Shown here piece by piece: positions 25,891 through 32,556 of a stretch of DNA of 40,338 bases. The number at the start of each line of letters is the position of its first letter. Within the stretch, counting starts at the first letter, position 1. Origin of the DNA: Streptomyces mexicanus (GTDB taxonomy: Bacteria > Actinomycetota > Actinomycetes > Streptomycetales > Streptomycetaceae); assembly GCF_902506575.1 (NCBI RefSeq), contig NZ_LR732544.1:2300029-2340366 (forward strand), written 5' to 3'. Below the pieces are notes generated by a model. It had not been told where the DNA came from and made no database searches. It saw nothing but the letters and a program-made list of their open reading frames with translations. The translations under genes were made by a program, and so were the position numbers.

Positions 25891-25910
25891 CAGTGCACAA
25901 CCGTGCACTG
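25891..25910 (+). terminator. Hairpin after the replication operon
   Basis: Perfect 8-bp stem CAGTGCAC (25891-25898) with 25903-25910 and a 4-nt loop AACC, 5 bp after the operon's last stop. No T run follows, so it could instead be an operator. Confidence 0.45.
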
Positions 25911-26012
25911 AGTGGGCATCCTGTGGGATGATCGATGCGGGCCCCGCTTGACTCGCGCCGGGCTGGGCCCGCAGGACTCCCGGCCTGGTGTGCTCCCCAG
26001 AGCCGTGGGACA

Positions 26013-26054
26013 CGTGGCCGCCGACGCTTCCTCCCGTTGCCGTCGGCGGCCACG
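26013..26054. other. Perfect 14-bp inverted repeat
   Basis: CGTGGCCGCCGACG (26013-26026) pairs exactly with 26041-26054 around a 14-nt pyrimidine-rich loop (CTTCCTCCCGTTGC). It lies in the middle of the element's gene-free stretch. Confidence 0.6.
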
Positions 26055-26119
26055 CGGCGTTCGTCACCGCTTCCACGAGCCGACCCGGGCCACGGGGCGT
26101 CACCGCACCCCTGGGGGAT

Positions 26120-26141
26120 GACCCCCTCGGCATAGGGGGTC
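26120..26141. other. 8-bp hairpin GACCCCCT/AGGGGGTC
   Basis: Arms 26120-26127 and 26134-26141 with the 6-nt loop CGGCAT. Confidence 0.5.
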
Positions 26142-26305
26142 TCGAACGCCGGGGAGGGCTCTGGGGAGCCAGTCGGGTTCAAAGGGTCCTTGATCACTTC
26201 TGGCGGTGACGCAGCGTGCGCAGGACCGGGCCACCGCGTGTAGAGCGCACTGAACCACTCCCCTCCCCCATCGGCCGCCCCTCTTCCGTGGCCGTGAGCT
26301 GGGGG

Positions 26306-26539
26306 TTACTCGCCGGCCTGGCCGACGACGAACGTGCCCTTCGCGGGGAGCGTGGCCACCAGGCCGCGGTCGCGCAGCTCCCGCACGGCGCGGCGCACGG
26401 TGCCGATGCTCACGCCGTAGATCTCCGTCATGGCTCGCTCGCCGGGGAGCGCGGCGCCAGCGGGGAGCTTGCCCGAGGCGATGTCGGCGGCGATCTGGTC
26501 GGCCAGCTTCACGTACTCGTACTGCGGGAGTCCGCTCAT
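26306..26539 (-). CDS. Minimal GntR-type winged-helix DNA-binding protein
   Basis: A 77-residue protein that is only the GntR DNA-binding domain: YVKLADQIAADIASGKLPAGAALPGERAMTEIYGVSIGTVRRAVRELRDRGLVATLPAKGTFV. No effector domain follows, so it cannot sense a ligand in the usual GntR way; such stand-alone domains are common in actinobacterial plasmids and integrative elements. ATG at 26539 is chosen. An in-frame ATG at 26575 would add 12 residues, and neither has a good ribosome site. A perfect inverted repeat at 26580-26601 just upstream is its likely operator. It is divergent from the two Cys-rich peptide genes. Confidence 0.8.
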   Translation of the reverse strand: MSGLPQYEYVKLADQIAADIASGKLPAGAALPGERAMTEIYGVSIGTVRRAVRELRDRGLVATLPAKGTFVVGQAGE

Positions 26540-26579
26540 ACGCGCCACGGTCGCGCGCCCCTGCGCGGTCGGCATCTGG

Positions 26580-26601
26580 GGAACGCGTCTCACCGCGTTC
26601 C
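26580..26601. promoter_or_regulatory. Candidate operator of the wHTH protein
   Basis: Perfect 8-bp arms GGAACGCG (26580-26587) and CGCGTTCC (26594-26601) around 6 bp, in the intergenic region between the divergent genes. Two iteron-like units follow at 26609 (AGGGACGCA) and 26619 (GGGGACGCG). Confidence 0.5.
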
Positions 26602-26705
26602 GACGCGGAGGGACGCAGGGGGACGCGGTTGCGCTACCGTCGAAGCACGGACCCCCGCGACCGCTGGAACGGCCCGGGGGCGTGGCCGACTGCAGAGGAG
26701 TCGAC

Positions 26706-26903
26706 ATGTCAGAGCCTACGCAGCACGAGACGGCGCCGGACAGCCCCCGCACCATCGCTTGGTGTTCATGGCACCAGGGCCTCAGCGGCACCGCGCGCCT
26801 CGTGCGGATCATCGAGCAGGCGAGCGGACCGGGCGCCGGCCTGTACGCGTGCGCGCCGTGCCGCGAGGCGTACCGCCTGGTGCCGGTGGCGGACCAGCGG
26901 TGA
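26706..26903 (+). CDS. Small Cys-containing protein of the element
   Basis: A 65-residue protein (MSEPTQHETAPDSPRTIAW...) with CSWHQG near residue 20 and CAPCREAY near residue 50, a Cys/His arrangement that could bind zinc. No known family. GCAGAGGAGTCGAC before ATG 26706 is a strong ribosome site. Its stop overlaps the next start by 4 bp (GTGA). Confidence 0.7.
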   Translation: MSEPTQHETAPDSPRTIAWCSWHQGLSGTARLVRIIEQASGPGAGLYACAPCREAYRLVPVADQR

Positions 26904-27091
26904 CCGGGCAGACGGCCGTGAGCCCGGCCGGTAAGGCGTTCATCGCGCTCGCCGCCCACTGCTACGGCTGCCCGGACTGCCGGCCGGACCCGGGTGCCCC
27001 GGACGCGCCGCGGCCGGAGTGCTCGCAGGCCGCCGAGCTGTACCGGGCATGGAACCGGCTCTGGCGGCTGGAACGGTGTAGGGGACACTGA
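26900..27091 (+). CDS. Small Cys-rich protein of the element
   Basis: A 63-residue protein (MTGQTAVSPAGKAFIALAAHC...) with CYGCPDC near residue 21, a further Cys in RPECSQAAEL, and a basic end (RLWRLERCRGH). It looks like a small zinc-binding peptide. GTG 26900 overlaps the upstream stop. The hairpin 27161-27193 ends this short operon. Confidence 0.65.
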   Translation: MTGQTAVSPAGKAFIALAAHCYGCPDCRPDPGAPDAPRPECSQAAELYRAWNRLWRLERCRGH

Positions 27092-27160
27092 GCGGGGCCG
27101 TGGCAGGCGTTCATGCGAGGTACGCCGTCCCGTCCGGATGGCGGGGCCCCGGCCACACAA

Positions 27161-27193
27161 CCGCCCCCGGCCGCCGTAGCGGTCCGGGGGCGG
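27161..27193. terminator. Terminator between convergent element genes
   Basis: Perfect 10-bp stem CCGCCCCCGG (27161-27170) with 27184-27193, continued inside by CCGC/GCGG after one bulge and a CGTA loop. It lies between the rightward peptide operon and the leftward HNH gene, so it may serve both. Confidence 0.65.
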
Positions 27194-27230
27194 CGCCATC
27201 TGCAGGCGGGAAGGCGGGGAGTTCTCCCCC

Positions 27231-27369
27231 GGCGCCTCCCCCTCCTGCCTCCCTCGTGCTGAGCTGCAGCAACGGGGCGCCAGGGAGGCGAGGGAGGCAG
27301 CGAGCAAAGGTCGCGGCAACGCCCGCTGCGCGGTGCTGTGCCTCCCCGCGGCTGCCTCCCTCCCTCGCG
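27231..27369. repeat. GGGAGGC-type repeats before the HNH gene
   Basis: TGCCTCCCTCG at 27246-27256 is the exact complement of CGAGGGAGGCA at 27289-27299. AGGGAGGCG and AGGGAGGCA lie head to tail (27282-27299) with the same 9-bp period as the array at 24290-24503. Further copies are CGCCTCCCC near 27233 and TGCCTCCC at 27353. The units resemble GGGGACGCT with C changed to G. Confidence 0.55.
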
Positions 27370-27669
27370 TCAGGCCGCGAGCGCCGGCGCCTGGTGGTGC
27401 TGGGCGAGCAGCAGCCACACCAGCGGCCACGGAAGGGCGTCGGCCTTGCGCTCGTTGCACGGCTGGCAGGCCAGCACGAGGGCGTCATGCCGCCCCGTGC
27501 GCCACAGCCTGTAGGGGATGTAGTGGTCGAACGTCGCCTGCTCGTCGGCGGTGAACGGCCGCGCGCAGTAGAAGCACCGGTAGCCGGTCCTCCTGGCAAG
27601 CTTCCTGATCAGGTTGCGGCGCCGTTCCGGCCCGCTCACGTTGTTGATGCGCTTGGCCACTCCAGTCAC
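27370..27669 (-). CDS. HNH endonuclease
   Basis: A 99-residue nuclease. A basic N-terminus (VAKRINNVSGPERRRNLIRKLARR) precedes the zinc-stabilised HNH fold: GYRCFYCARPF (first Cys pair), the catalytic ATFDHYIP, then LVLACQPCNERKAD with the second Cys pair and the conserved Asn. The 4-bp overlap (GTGA) with the upstream gene supports GTG at 27669; a GTG at 27660 is possible. In phages such proteins often act with terminase in genome cutting, and in mobile elements they may aid mobility; which applies here is not shown. Confidence 0.85.
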   Translation of the reverse strand: MTGVAKRINNVSGPERRRNLIRKLARRTGYRCFYCARPFTADEQATFDHYIPYRLWRTGRHDALVLACQPCNERKADALPWPLVWLLLAQHHQAPALAA

Positions 27670-28055
27670 CGGCCCTCGTGCTGAGTGCGCAGTGCGGCGG
27701 CCAGGTGCTCGCGGGCGACCCGCAGCGCACCCGTGTACTCGTCGAGCGCGAGCAGCAGCTCGTCGACCTGGGCGAGAGTGAGGCCCGGCCAGGAGCCGTC
27801 GGCGAAGAACGCGAGTTCCGGCCGGCCGTCGCCCCACTGGGCAAGCTCGAACGGCAGCAGCGGCTCGTCGAGGAAGGAGACGCGCATTCCGTGCTCGGGG
27901 CCGCGGTGCAGGGCGTAGTCGGCGGGCGTGCCCGGGGCGCAGTCCTCGCCGGCGCACTGCTCGTCGAGGGCGGGGCACTGGCTGACCTGCGGTGCATCAT
28001 CACGCATCAGGGGCGCGTCGCTGGATTCGGTGGGGACCTGTACGTTGTTGCGCAT
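27666..28055 (-). CDS. DUF6907-like protein of the element
   Basis: A 129-residue protein. It starts with a short polar segment (MRNNVQVPTESSDAP), then CPALDEQCAGEDCAPGTPADYALHRGPEHGMRVSFLDE, a beta-rich middle and a C-terminal helix (LTLAQVDELLLALDEYTGALRVAREHLAAAL). The pattern of paired Cys, the H-x-GPEH stretch and the final helix resembles DUF6907, often found in Streptomyces mobile elements; this is a recollection, not a search. The function is unknown. ATG 28055 has AAGGAAG upstream. It overlaps the HNH gene and should be co-expressed with it. Confidence 0.75.
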   Translation of the reverse strand: MRNNVQVPTESSDAPLMRDDAPQVSQCPALDEQCAGEDCAPGTPADYALHRGPEHGMRVSFLDEPLLPFELAQWGDGRPELAFFADGSWPGLTLAQVDELLLALDEYTGALRVAREHLAAALRTQHEGR

Positions 28056-28154
28056 GGTCGGACTTCCTTGCTGGAGAAGGGGTCTGATCTAGGCGCCGTG
28101 CCGGTGCTGCAACACCGGGCGGCGCCGCTTCGTCTGGTACCGGCTCACGGGGTG

Positions 28155-28182
28155 GTCCGCGAGCGGTCCGCAAACAGTCCGC
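28155..28182 (+). other. Candidate integrase arm-type sites, right end
   Basis: GTCCGC at 28155, 28166 and 28177, each 11 bp from the next, 106-133 bp from the right core. They have the same orientation and spacing as the pair at the left end. The direct repeat ACCGGTA (28209 and 28219, 10 bp apart) lies between them and the core and may bind the excisionase. Confidence 0.5.
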
Positions 28183-28287
28183 AGGACAGTCGAAAACGGC
28201 CGTCAACGACCGGTAATCACCGGTAGGGAATTCGCAGGTCAGCGACCATTCTTCGAACATCCGAGCAGGCCACAGAGGTGCGCGTTT

Positions 28288-28313
28288 AGTTCGAGCTGTA
28301 CTTCGACGTGTGA
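28288..28313 (+). other. Right attachment core
   Basis: Exact 26-bp copy of the end of glnA (19871-19896), here without the rest of the gene. The flank to the right holds the original glnA terminator. Confidence 0.92.
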
Positions 28314-28340
28314 CAGGCCGCTGCCGCCAGGCAGAGCGGT

Positions 28341-28380
28341 GAGGGCCGCCACCCGGAGAGTGCTCCGGGTGGCGGCCCTC
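28341..28380. terminator. Original glnA terminator, displaced by the element
   Basis: Perfect 18-bp stem GAGGGCCGCCACCCGGAG (28341-28358) with 28363-28380 and a 4-nt loop AGTG, 27 bp past the right core. Before insertion it would lie just after the glnA stop. It may also stop the convergent gene at 28438. Confidence 0.85.
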
Positions 28381-28437
28381 GGCCGTGTCACGGCCGTACC
28401 CGGGCCGCGTCGGGGCCGTGTCGTGGGATGCCGTCGG

Positions 28438-28800
28438 TCAGGGCAGCAGGAACGACCCGGGGCCGAGCAGCCCGCCGAGGATGCCGAGGCCGCCGAAGCC
28501 ACCGAGGCCGCCCAGGCCACCGAGGGTGCCGATGCCGTCGTAGAGGAAGCCGCCGTAACCGCCGTAGCCGCCGCCCCAGCGGTCGTAGCCGCCGCAGCCC
28601 CCGCCCCGCCAGCCGGCGTGACCGCAGCCACCGCCGCCGTGGGTGGTGGTCTGGGCCTGGCCGGCCGCCGTGGCCGAGACGGTGGTGGATGCGGACGGGA
28701 CGGCCGCGGCCGTGCCCGCCGTGCCGATCGTGGCACCGCCCGCCAGCAGGATGCCGACCGCGGTCGCCGTGACCAGGCGCTTGGCTCGCTGTGCTTTCAT
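28438..28800 (-). CDS. Secreted glycine-rich protein
   Basis: A 120-residue exported protein. The signal peptide is MKAQRAKRLVTATAVGILLAGGATIGTAGTAAAV with a likely cut after an Ala-x-Ala (AAA-V). The mature part starts with a Ser/Thr/Ala stretch and a His/Gly/Cys segment (THGGGGCGHAGWRGGGCGG). It then becomes Gly/Tyr-rich (GGGYGGYGG) and Gly/Leu-rich (LGGLGGLGGFGGLGILGGLLG), ending FLLP. The low-complexity mature part suggests a surface or wall-associated protein; the function is unknown. ATG 28800 follows AAGGAAGG. Confidence 0.75.
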   Translation of the reverse strand: MKAQRAKRLVTATAVGILLAGGATIGTAGTAAAVPSASTTVSATAAGQAQTTTHGGGGCGHAGWRGGGCGGYDRWGGGYGGYGGFLYDGIGTLGGLGGLGGFGGLGILGGLLGPGSFLLP

Positions 28801-29096
28801 GACACACCTTCCTTCCACTCACTCGTGCGAGGCACGAGACGGAAGGCCGCGGCGCCACGGCGCGATCTCTTCCCCACGAGGCTAGCCCGCCACCGGCCAC
28901 TCGGCATGTTGGGCCGAACGGGTGCACCGCCGCCGGTACCGGCCCCGCGCCGCCGCCCGCGTCGAGGCCAGGTCGTTGCCATGTCCCGGGCAACCCTGCC
29001 GGGCCTCGGAGGTCTCCTACAGGCGGAGGGACCGGGGGCCACGACCGGTCCCCGCACCGATATCGGACCCATCGGAACACCGGAAAGGTGACGAGA

Positions 29097-29354
29097 GTGA
29101 CCGAGCACGACGAGTTCGAGCGCGAATTCGATCACCAGTGGGCGAACGCCGCCGCGCACAAGGAGCCCTCCGCCCGGGCCCGGATGCTCGCCGCCCGCTG
29201 GAAGGACAACCCGCCGGCCCCCGTGCCCTTCCGCGGCGACCCTGAGCCGGCCGCACCGCGCCGCTCGTCCTGGCGATCGGCGGCCCTCGTCCTCGGCTCC
29301 GTCGCCGCCCTGATCCTGCTGATCGGCTACGCCCGGTCCCGCGCGATGTACTGA
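29097..29354 (+). CDS. Small membrane protein, hypothetical
   Basis: An 85-residue protein with a charged cytoplasmic part (MTEHDEFEREFDHQW, then ARARMLAARWKDNPPAPVPF) and one C-terminal membrane helix (SAALVLGSVAALILLIGYARSR). It looks tail-anchored. No recognised family. GTG 29097 has GAAAGG 8 bp upstream; GTG 29088 is closer to that site. The 296 bp upstream (28801-29096) contain no gene I can support. Confidence 0.7.
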   Translation: MTEHDEFEREFDHQWANAAAHKEPSARARMLAARWKDNPPAPVPFRGDPEPAAPRRSSWRSAALVLGSVAALILLIGYARSRAMY

Positions 29355-29427
29355 GCCGGCGGCTCCGAGCCCTCCGCGTGCCCAGGTGCCCCGGACCGCC
29401 CCGGACCGCTTTGCCACTGCCAGGGGT

Positions 29428-29467
29428 GATCGGGACCCGTTCATGACGATCGGGCCCCGTTCGTGAC
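29428..29467. repeat. 20-bp tandem direct repeat upstream of htpX
   Basis: GATCGGGACCCGTTCATGAC (29428-29447) is followed directly by GATCGGGCCCCGTTCGTGAC (29448-29467), two mismatches. It lies 75 bp before htpX and could be a regulator site. Confidence 0.6.
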
Positions 29468-29541
29468 CGGTGGCAGGTGCACACTGGATGGCGGGACGAG
29501 TGCCTTGTGGTGCGAGGTGCCTGACTGCGGGGTGATGCACA

Positions 29542-30465
29542 ATGCAGAGCCGCTTCCGGAGCGACCGACGGCTGACCGTGCGCATGGGGGTCACGCTGTT
29601 CCTGCTCGGGTTGCTGTACGTGGCGTTCGTGGCCGCGTTGATCGTGCTGCTGAAGTCCTGGGTGCTGGTCGTCGTGATCGCGGCGGCCGCGCTGGCGGCG
29701 CAGTACTGGTTCTCCGACCGGATCGCACTGTTCGCGATGCACGGCCGGGTGGTGGAGCCGGAGGAGTATCCGCAGCTGCACGCGGTGGTCGACCGGCTGT
29801 GCGCGCTGGCCGACATGCCCAAGCCCGTGGTCGCCGTGTCCAACATGGACATGCCGAACGCGTTCGCGACCGGGCGCAACCCGGACCACGCCGTGGTGTG
29901 CGTGACGACCGGGCTGCTGCGGCGGCTGGAGCCGGCCGAACTGGAGGGCGTGCTCGCGCACGAGCTGTCCCACGTGGCGCACAAGGACGTCGCCGTGATC
30001 ACCGTCGCGTCGTTCCTGGGCGTGGTCGCGGGGCTGGTGGTGCGCTTCGCCTTCTATTCGGAGCTGCTCGGCGGCCGGGGCCGCAAGGACCAGAACACCC
30101 TGGCCGTGTTCGCCATGGTGATGGGCGTCTCCGCGGCCGTGTACGCGATCAGCTTCCTGCTGATCCGGGCGCTGTCGCGCTACCGCGAGCTGGCCGCGGA
30201 CCGGGCGGCGGCCCTGCTGACCGGGCGCCCCTCCGCGCTCGCCGCGGCGCTCACCAAGGTCACGGGCGACATCGCCCGGATCCCCTCGGAGGACCTGCGC
30301 ACCGCCCAGGCCTTCAACGCCTTCTACTTCACCCCGGCGCTGGGCTCCGAGCCCGGCATCTCCCGGTTCTTCTCCACCCACCCGAGCCTGGAGCAGCGGC
30401 TGGCGCAGCTGGGGCGGATCTCGGCCGAGCTGGGCGAGGCCGCGGCGCCGGGAAAGGCGGGCTGA
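29542..30465 (+). CDS. htpX: Membrane metalloprotease HtpX
   Basis: A 307-residue M48-family zinc protease that degrades damaged membrane proteins. Two N-terminal membrane segments (MGVTLFLLGLLYVAFVAALIVLL, VLVVVIAAAALAAQYWF), the zinc motif HELSH (residues 140-144), two more segments, and the third ligand Glu in YRELAADRAA (E216) are all present. ATG 29542. The pspAB gene follows after 4 bp. The pairing of htpX with pspAB, a PspA-associated protein, fits a role in envelope stress. Confidence 0.95.
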   Translation: MQSRFRSDRRLTVRMGVTLFLLGLLYVAFVAALIVLLKSWVLVVVIAAAALAAQYWFSDRIALFAMHGRVVEPEEYPQLHAVVDRLCALADMPKPVVAVSNMDMPNAFATGRNPDHAVVCVTTGLLRRLEPAELEGVLAHELSHVAHKDVAVITVASFLGVVAGLVVRFAFYSELLGGRGRKDQNTLAVFAMVMGVSAAVYAISFLLIRALSRYRELAADRAAALLTGRPSALAAALTKVTGDIARIPSEDLRTAQAFNAFYFTPALGSEPGISRFFSTHPSLEQRLAQLGRISAELGEAAAPGKAG

Positions 30466-30469
30466 GCGG

Positions 30470-31054
30470 ATGGGGCTCCTGGACATCCTGCTCGGCCGCA
30501 GCAAGCCCGCCCCGCCCGACCTGGACCAGCTGTTCGCGCTGCCGTCCGCGGCGGTGACGCTGCAGGCGGCGGCCGGCTTCACCCCGACCGGGCAGGGCGC
30601 GGTGTGCTTCGCCACGGTGGAGGGCGCCGCCTTCGAGCAGACGCACCGGGAGGTGCAGGCCCTGCTGGACGCGGACGCCGACCGCACCGGGGCGCCGGTG
30701 GAACTGACCCAGGACGCCTACGGCTACTCCTGGCTGGTCTCCCACCGCGCCCCGGACCAGCTGCCCGACCTCGTCAACGACCTGCACGCCGTCAACAGCG
30801 CGATGGAGGTCAACGGCTTCGGCCCGCAGCTGCTGTGATCGCTGGCGGGTTTCCACGACGACCGCGGCCGTCCCCTGGCGCTGGTGTACCTGTACAAACG
30901 GGGGACGTTCTACCCCTTCTGCCCGCTGCCCGGCCGGGCACAGCGCCGCGACAACGCCCTGGAACTGCAGATGAAGTCCCTCCTGGCCGACGACCTGCGC
31001 ATCGAGCAGGACCTGGGCCGCTGGTTCCCGGTGTGGGGCGCGCCGGGTCTGTGA
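30470..31054 (+). pseudogene. pspAB: PspA-associated protein PspAB, interrupted by an in-frame TGA
   Basis: The gene begins MGLLDILLGRSKPAPPDLDQLFALPSAAVTL and stops at a TGA at 30836-30838 after 122 residues (...GFGPQLL). The same frame then continues open for 71 codons (SLAGFHDDRGRPLALVYLYK, FYPFCPLPG, then DNALELQMKSLLADDL, ending LGRWFPVWGAPGL) to a stop at 31052-31054. Both parts belong to the PspAB family, whose members are about 190 residues long and, as I recall, carry Cys or another residue at this point. A single base change from TGC or TGT to TGA would explain it. It could be a real nonsense mutation or a sequencing error. PspAB is a partner of PspA in membrane stress. Confidence 0.75.
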
Positions 31055-31257
31055 GCGGCGCCGAGCCCCGCTGAGGGCTGCCGAGTGCTGCCGTGGGCCA
31101 CCGGGCGTCGCCGTGCGCCGACGGGCACTCCGCGCGCGGCCGGGTCCGATCGTCCGCGACCGGGGTCCGATTGTCAGTGGGGTGCGCGAGGATGCCGTCG
31201 GGGGCCGCGACGGCCTTCCCGAACGGTTCCGGACGGCTCAGCGCGGTGGAGGGGCGG

Positions 31258-32439
31258 ATGCGGGTGCGACACATCTCGGTGGCGGAACGGCGGGCCAGGC
31301 TGGCGCTGCGGCACCGGCTGGCCGACGGTGCGGGCGCGGCGAGTCCCGAGGAGGTCGCGGACTCCCTGGTGGCCCTGCACGCCACGGACCCGGCGACGGT
31401 GCACCTGGCGGTGGGCGCGCGCCTGAACGACCCGGCGAAGGCGGTGCCGGAGACCGAGCGGGCGCTGTACGAGGAGCGGACGCTGGTGCGGATGCACGGC
31501 ATGCGGCACACCGTCTTCGTGTTCCCGGCGGAGCTGACCGCCGTGGTGCACGCCTCGACCGGCATCGCCGTCGCCGCCCGCGCCCGTGCCGCGCTCATCA
31601 AGGACATGGCGAAGGCGGGCGCGCCGGACGCGGCCTGGCTGAAGGAGGTCGAGGAGGCGACGCTGGCGGCGCTGGCCCGGCGCGGGCAGGCCACGGCGGC
31701 GGAACTCGCCGAGGACGAGCCGCGGTTGCGCGAGCAGTTCGTGTACGCGGCCGGGAAGGGGTACGAGGGCGTGCACACCGTCTCCTCGCGGCTGCTGCGC
31801 GTGCTGGGCGTGGAGGGCAAGGTGGTGCGGGGCCGGCCGCTGGGGTCCTGGACGTCGTCGCAGTTCCGCTGGGCCCTGGCGCCCGCGCATCCCGAGCTGG
31901 ACGTCGCCGAGGCCCAGTGCGAGCTGCTGCGCCGCTGGCTCGCCTCGTGCGGCCCGGCGAGCGAGGCCGACCTGAAGTGGTGGACGGGCTGGCCCGTGAC
32001 GCAGGTGCGGCGGGCGCTGACGGCGATGGGCGCCGAGGAGGTGTCCCTGGACGAGGGCACGGGGTACGTGGTCGCCGGGGACGCCGATCCCGTGCCCGAG
32101 CCGCCGCGGCCGTGGGCGGCCCTGCTGCCCTGCCTGGACCCGACGGCCATGGGCTGGCAGCAGCGCGACTGGTATCTGCCGCCCCGGCTGCGCCCGGCCC
32201 TCTTCGACCGCAGCGGCAACGTGGGCCCCACGGTGTGGTGGAACGGCCGCGTGGTCGGCGCCTGGGCCCAGCGCCCCGACGGCGAGATCGTCTGGCGGCT
32301 GCTGGACACCGAGGACGTGGGCCGGGAGGCGGAGACGGCCATCGCCGAGCAGGCGGTCCGGCTGCGCTCCCTGCTGGGCCCGGCGCGCGTGACGCCACGC
32401 TTCCGCACCCCGGCGGAGAAGGAGTTGGCGGCCCGGTGA
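31258..32439 (+). CDS. Winged-helix DNA-binding domain protein (HTH_42/YcaQ-like)
   Basis: A 393-residue protein of the AlkZ/YcaQ-like superfamily, in which some members are DNA glycosylases. Family landmarks: an opening VAERRARLALRHRLADG, SLVALHATDPATVHLAVGARL, the VRMHGMRHTVFVFP segment, several winged-helix units (about 130-270), and the C-terminal GNVGPTVWWNGRVVGAWAQRPDGEIVWRLL. A glycosylase role is possible, but the sequence alone does not show it. ATG 31258 is preceded by GGAGGGG. Confidence 0.85.
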   Translation: MRVRHISVAERRARLALRHRLADGAGAASPEEVADSLVALHATDPATVHLAVGARLNDPAKAVPETERALYEERTLVRMHGMRHTVFVFPAELTAVVHASTGIAVAARARAALIKDMAKAGAPDAAWLKEVEEATLAALARRGQATAAELAEDEPRLREQFVYAAGKGYEGVHTVSSRLLRVLGVEGKVVRGRPLGSWTSSQFRWALAPAHPELDVAEAQCELLRRWLASCGPASEADLKWWTGWPVTQVRRALTAMGAEEVSLDEGTGYVVAGDADPVPEPPRPWAALLPCLDPTAMGWQQRDWYLPPRLRPALFDRSGNVGPTVWWNGRVVGAWAQRPDGEIVWRLLDTEDVGREAETAIAEQAVRLRSLLGPARVTPRFRTPAEKELAAR

Positions 32440-32556
32440 GCACAGCGCCCTGCGACCGGGCCCCCTACCGCGGGGCTCACGGTCACCGGCCGCCCGCCCG
32501 CGACCGGGCGCCCGCGGCGAGCGGGGCACCCGGCCGTGGGCGGGCCGCCGAGCGCG

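Larger units (their letters stand above)
25886..26305. other. 420-bp gene-free stretch rich in inverted repeats
   Basis: No convincing gene on either strand. It contains three separate hairpins: 25891-25910, 26013-26054 and 26120-26141. It could hold terminators, a structured RNA or a packaging or nicking site. The wHTH gene begins its 3' end at 26306. Confidence 0.5.
19871..28313. mobile_element. 8.4-kb integrative element inserted in the 3' end of glnA (satellite or IME type)
   Basis: Bounded by a perfect 26-bp direct repeat, with 8417 bp from one copy to the other. Gene order: integrase and XRE repressor (leftward); then excisionase-like HTH, prim-pol, helicase-like ATPase with zinc ribbon, zinc-ribbon peptide, coiled-coil protein and repeat protein (rightward); then a minimal winged-helix protein (leftward), two Cys-rich peptides (rightward), and DUF6907-like protein and HNH endonuclease (leftward). 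It has integration, control and replication functions but no TraB/FtsK translocase, relaxase, capsid or tail genes. That fits a phage satellite or a mobilizable island rather than a complete prophage or self-transmissible AICE. Confidence 0.9.

Noticed and set aside
25912..26135. Short frames in the element's gene-free stretch
   Set aside because: Several overlapping frames of 60-73 codons with Arg/Pro-rich composition, no ribosome sites and no similarity to known small proteins.
26160..26210. tRNA-like sequence (GGGTTCAAAG)
   Set aside because: The T-loop-like stretch has no pairing T stem, and no acceptor or anticodon arms could be drawn around it.
19871..28313. Self-transmissible AICE or complete prophage
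   Set aside because: No FtsK/TraB-like translocase, Spd genes, capsid, portal, tail or lysis genes were found; the only full P-loop protein sits in the replication operon.
29017..30687. 556-codon minus-strand frame opposite htpX and its upstream region
   Set aside because: Composition is that of an antisense frame; the plus strand holds htpX with an intact HELSH motif.
30836..30838. Selenocysteine codon in pspAB
   Set aside because: Streptomyces generally lack the selenocysteine pathway, PspAB is not a known selenoprotein, and no clear SECIS hairpin was identified.
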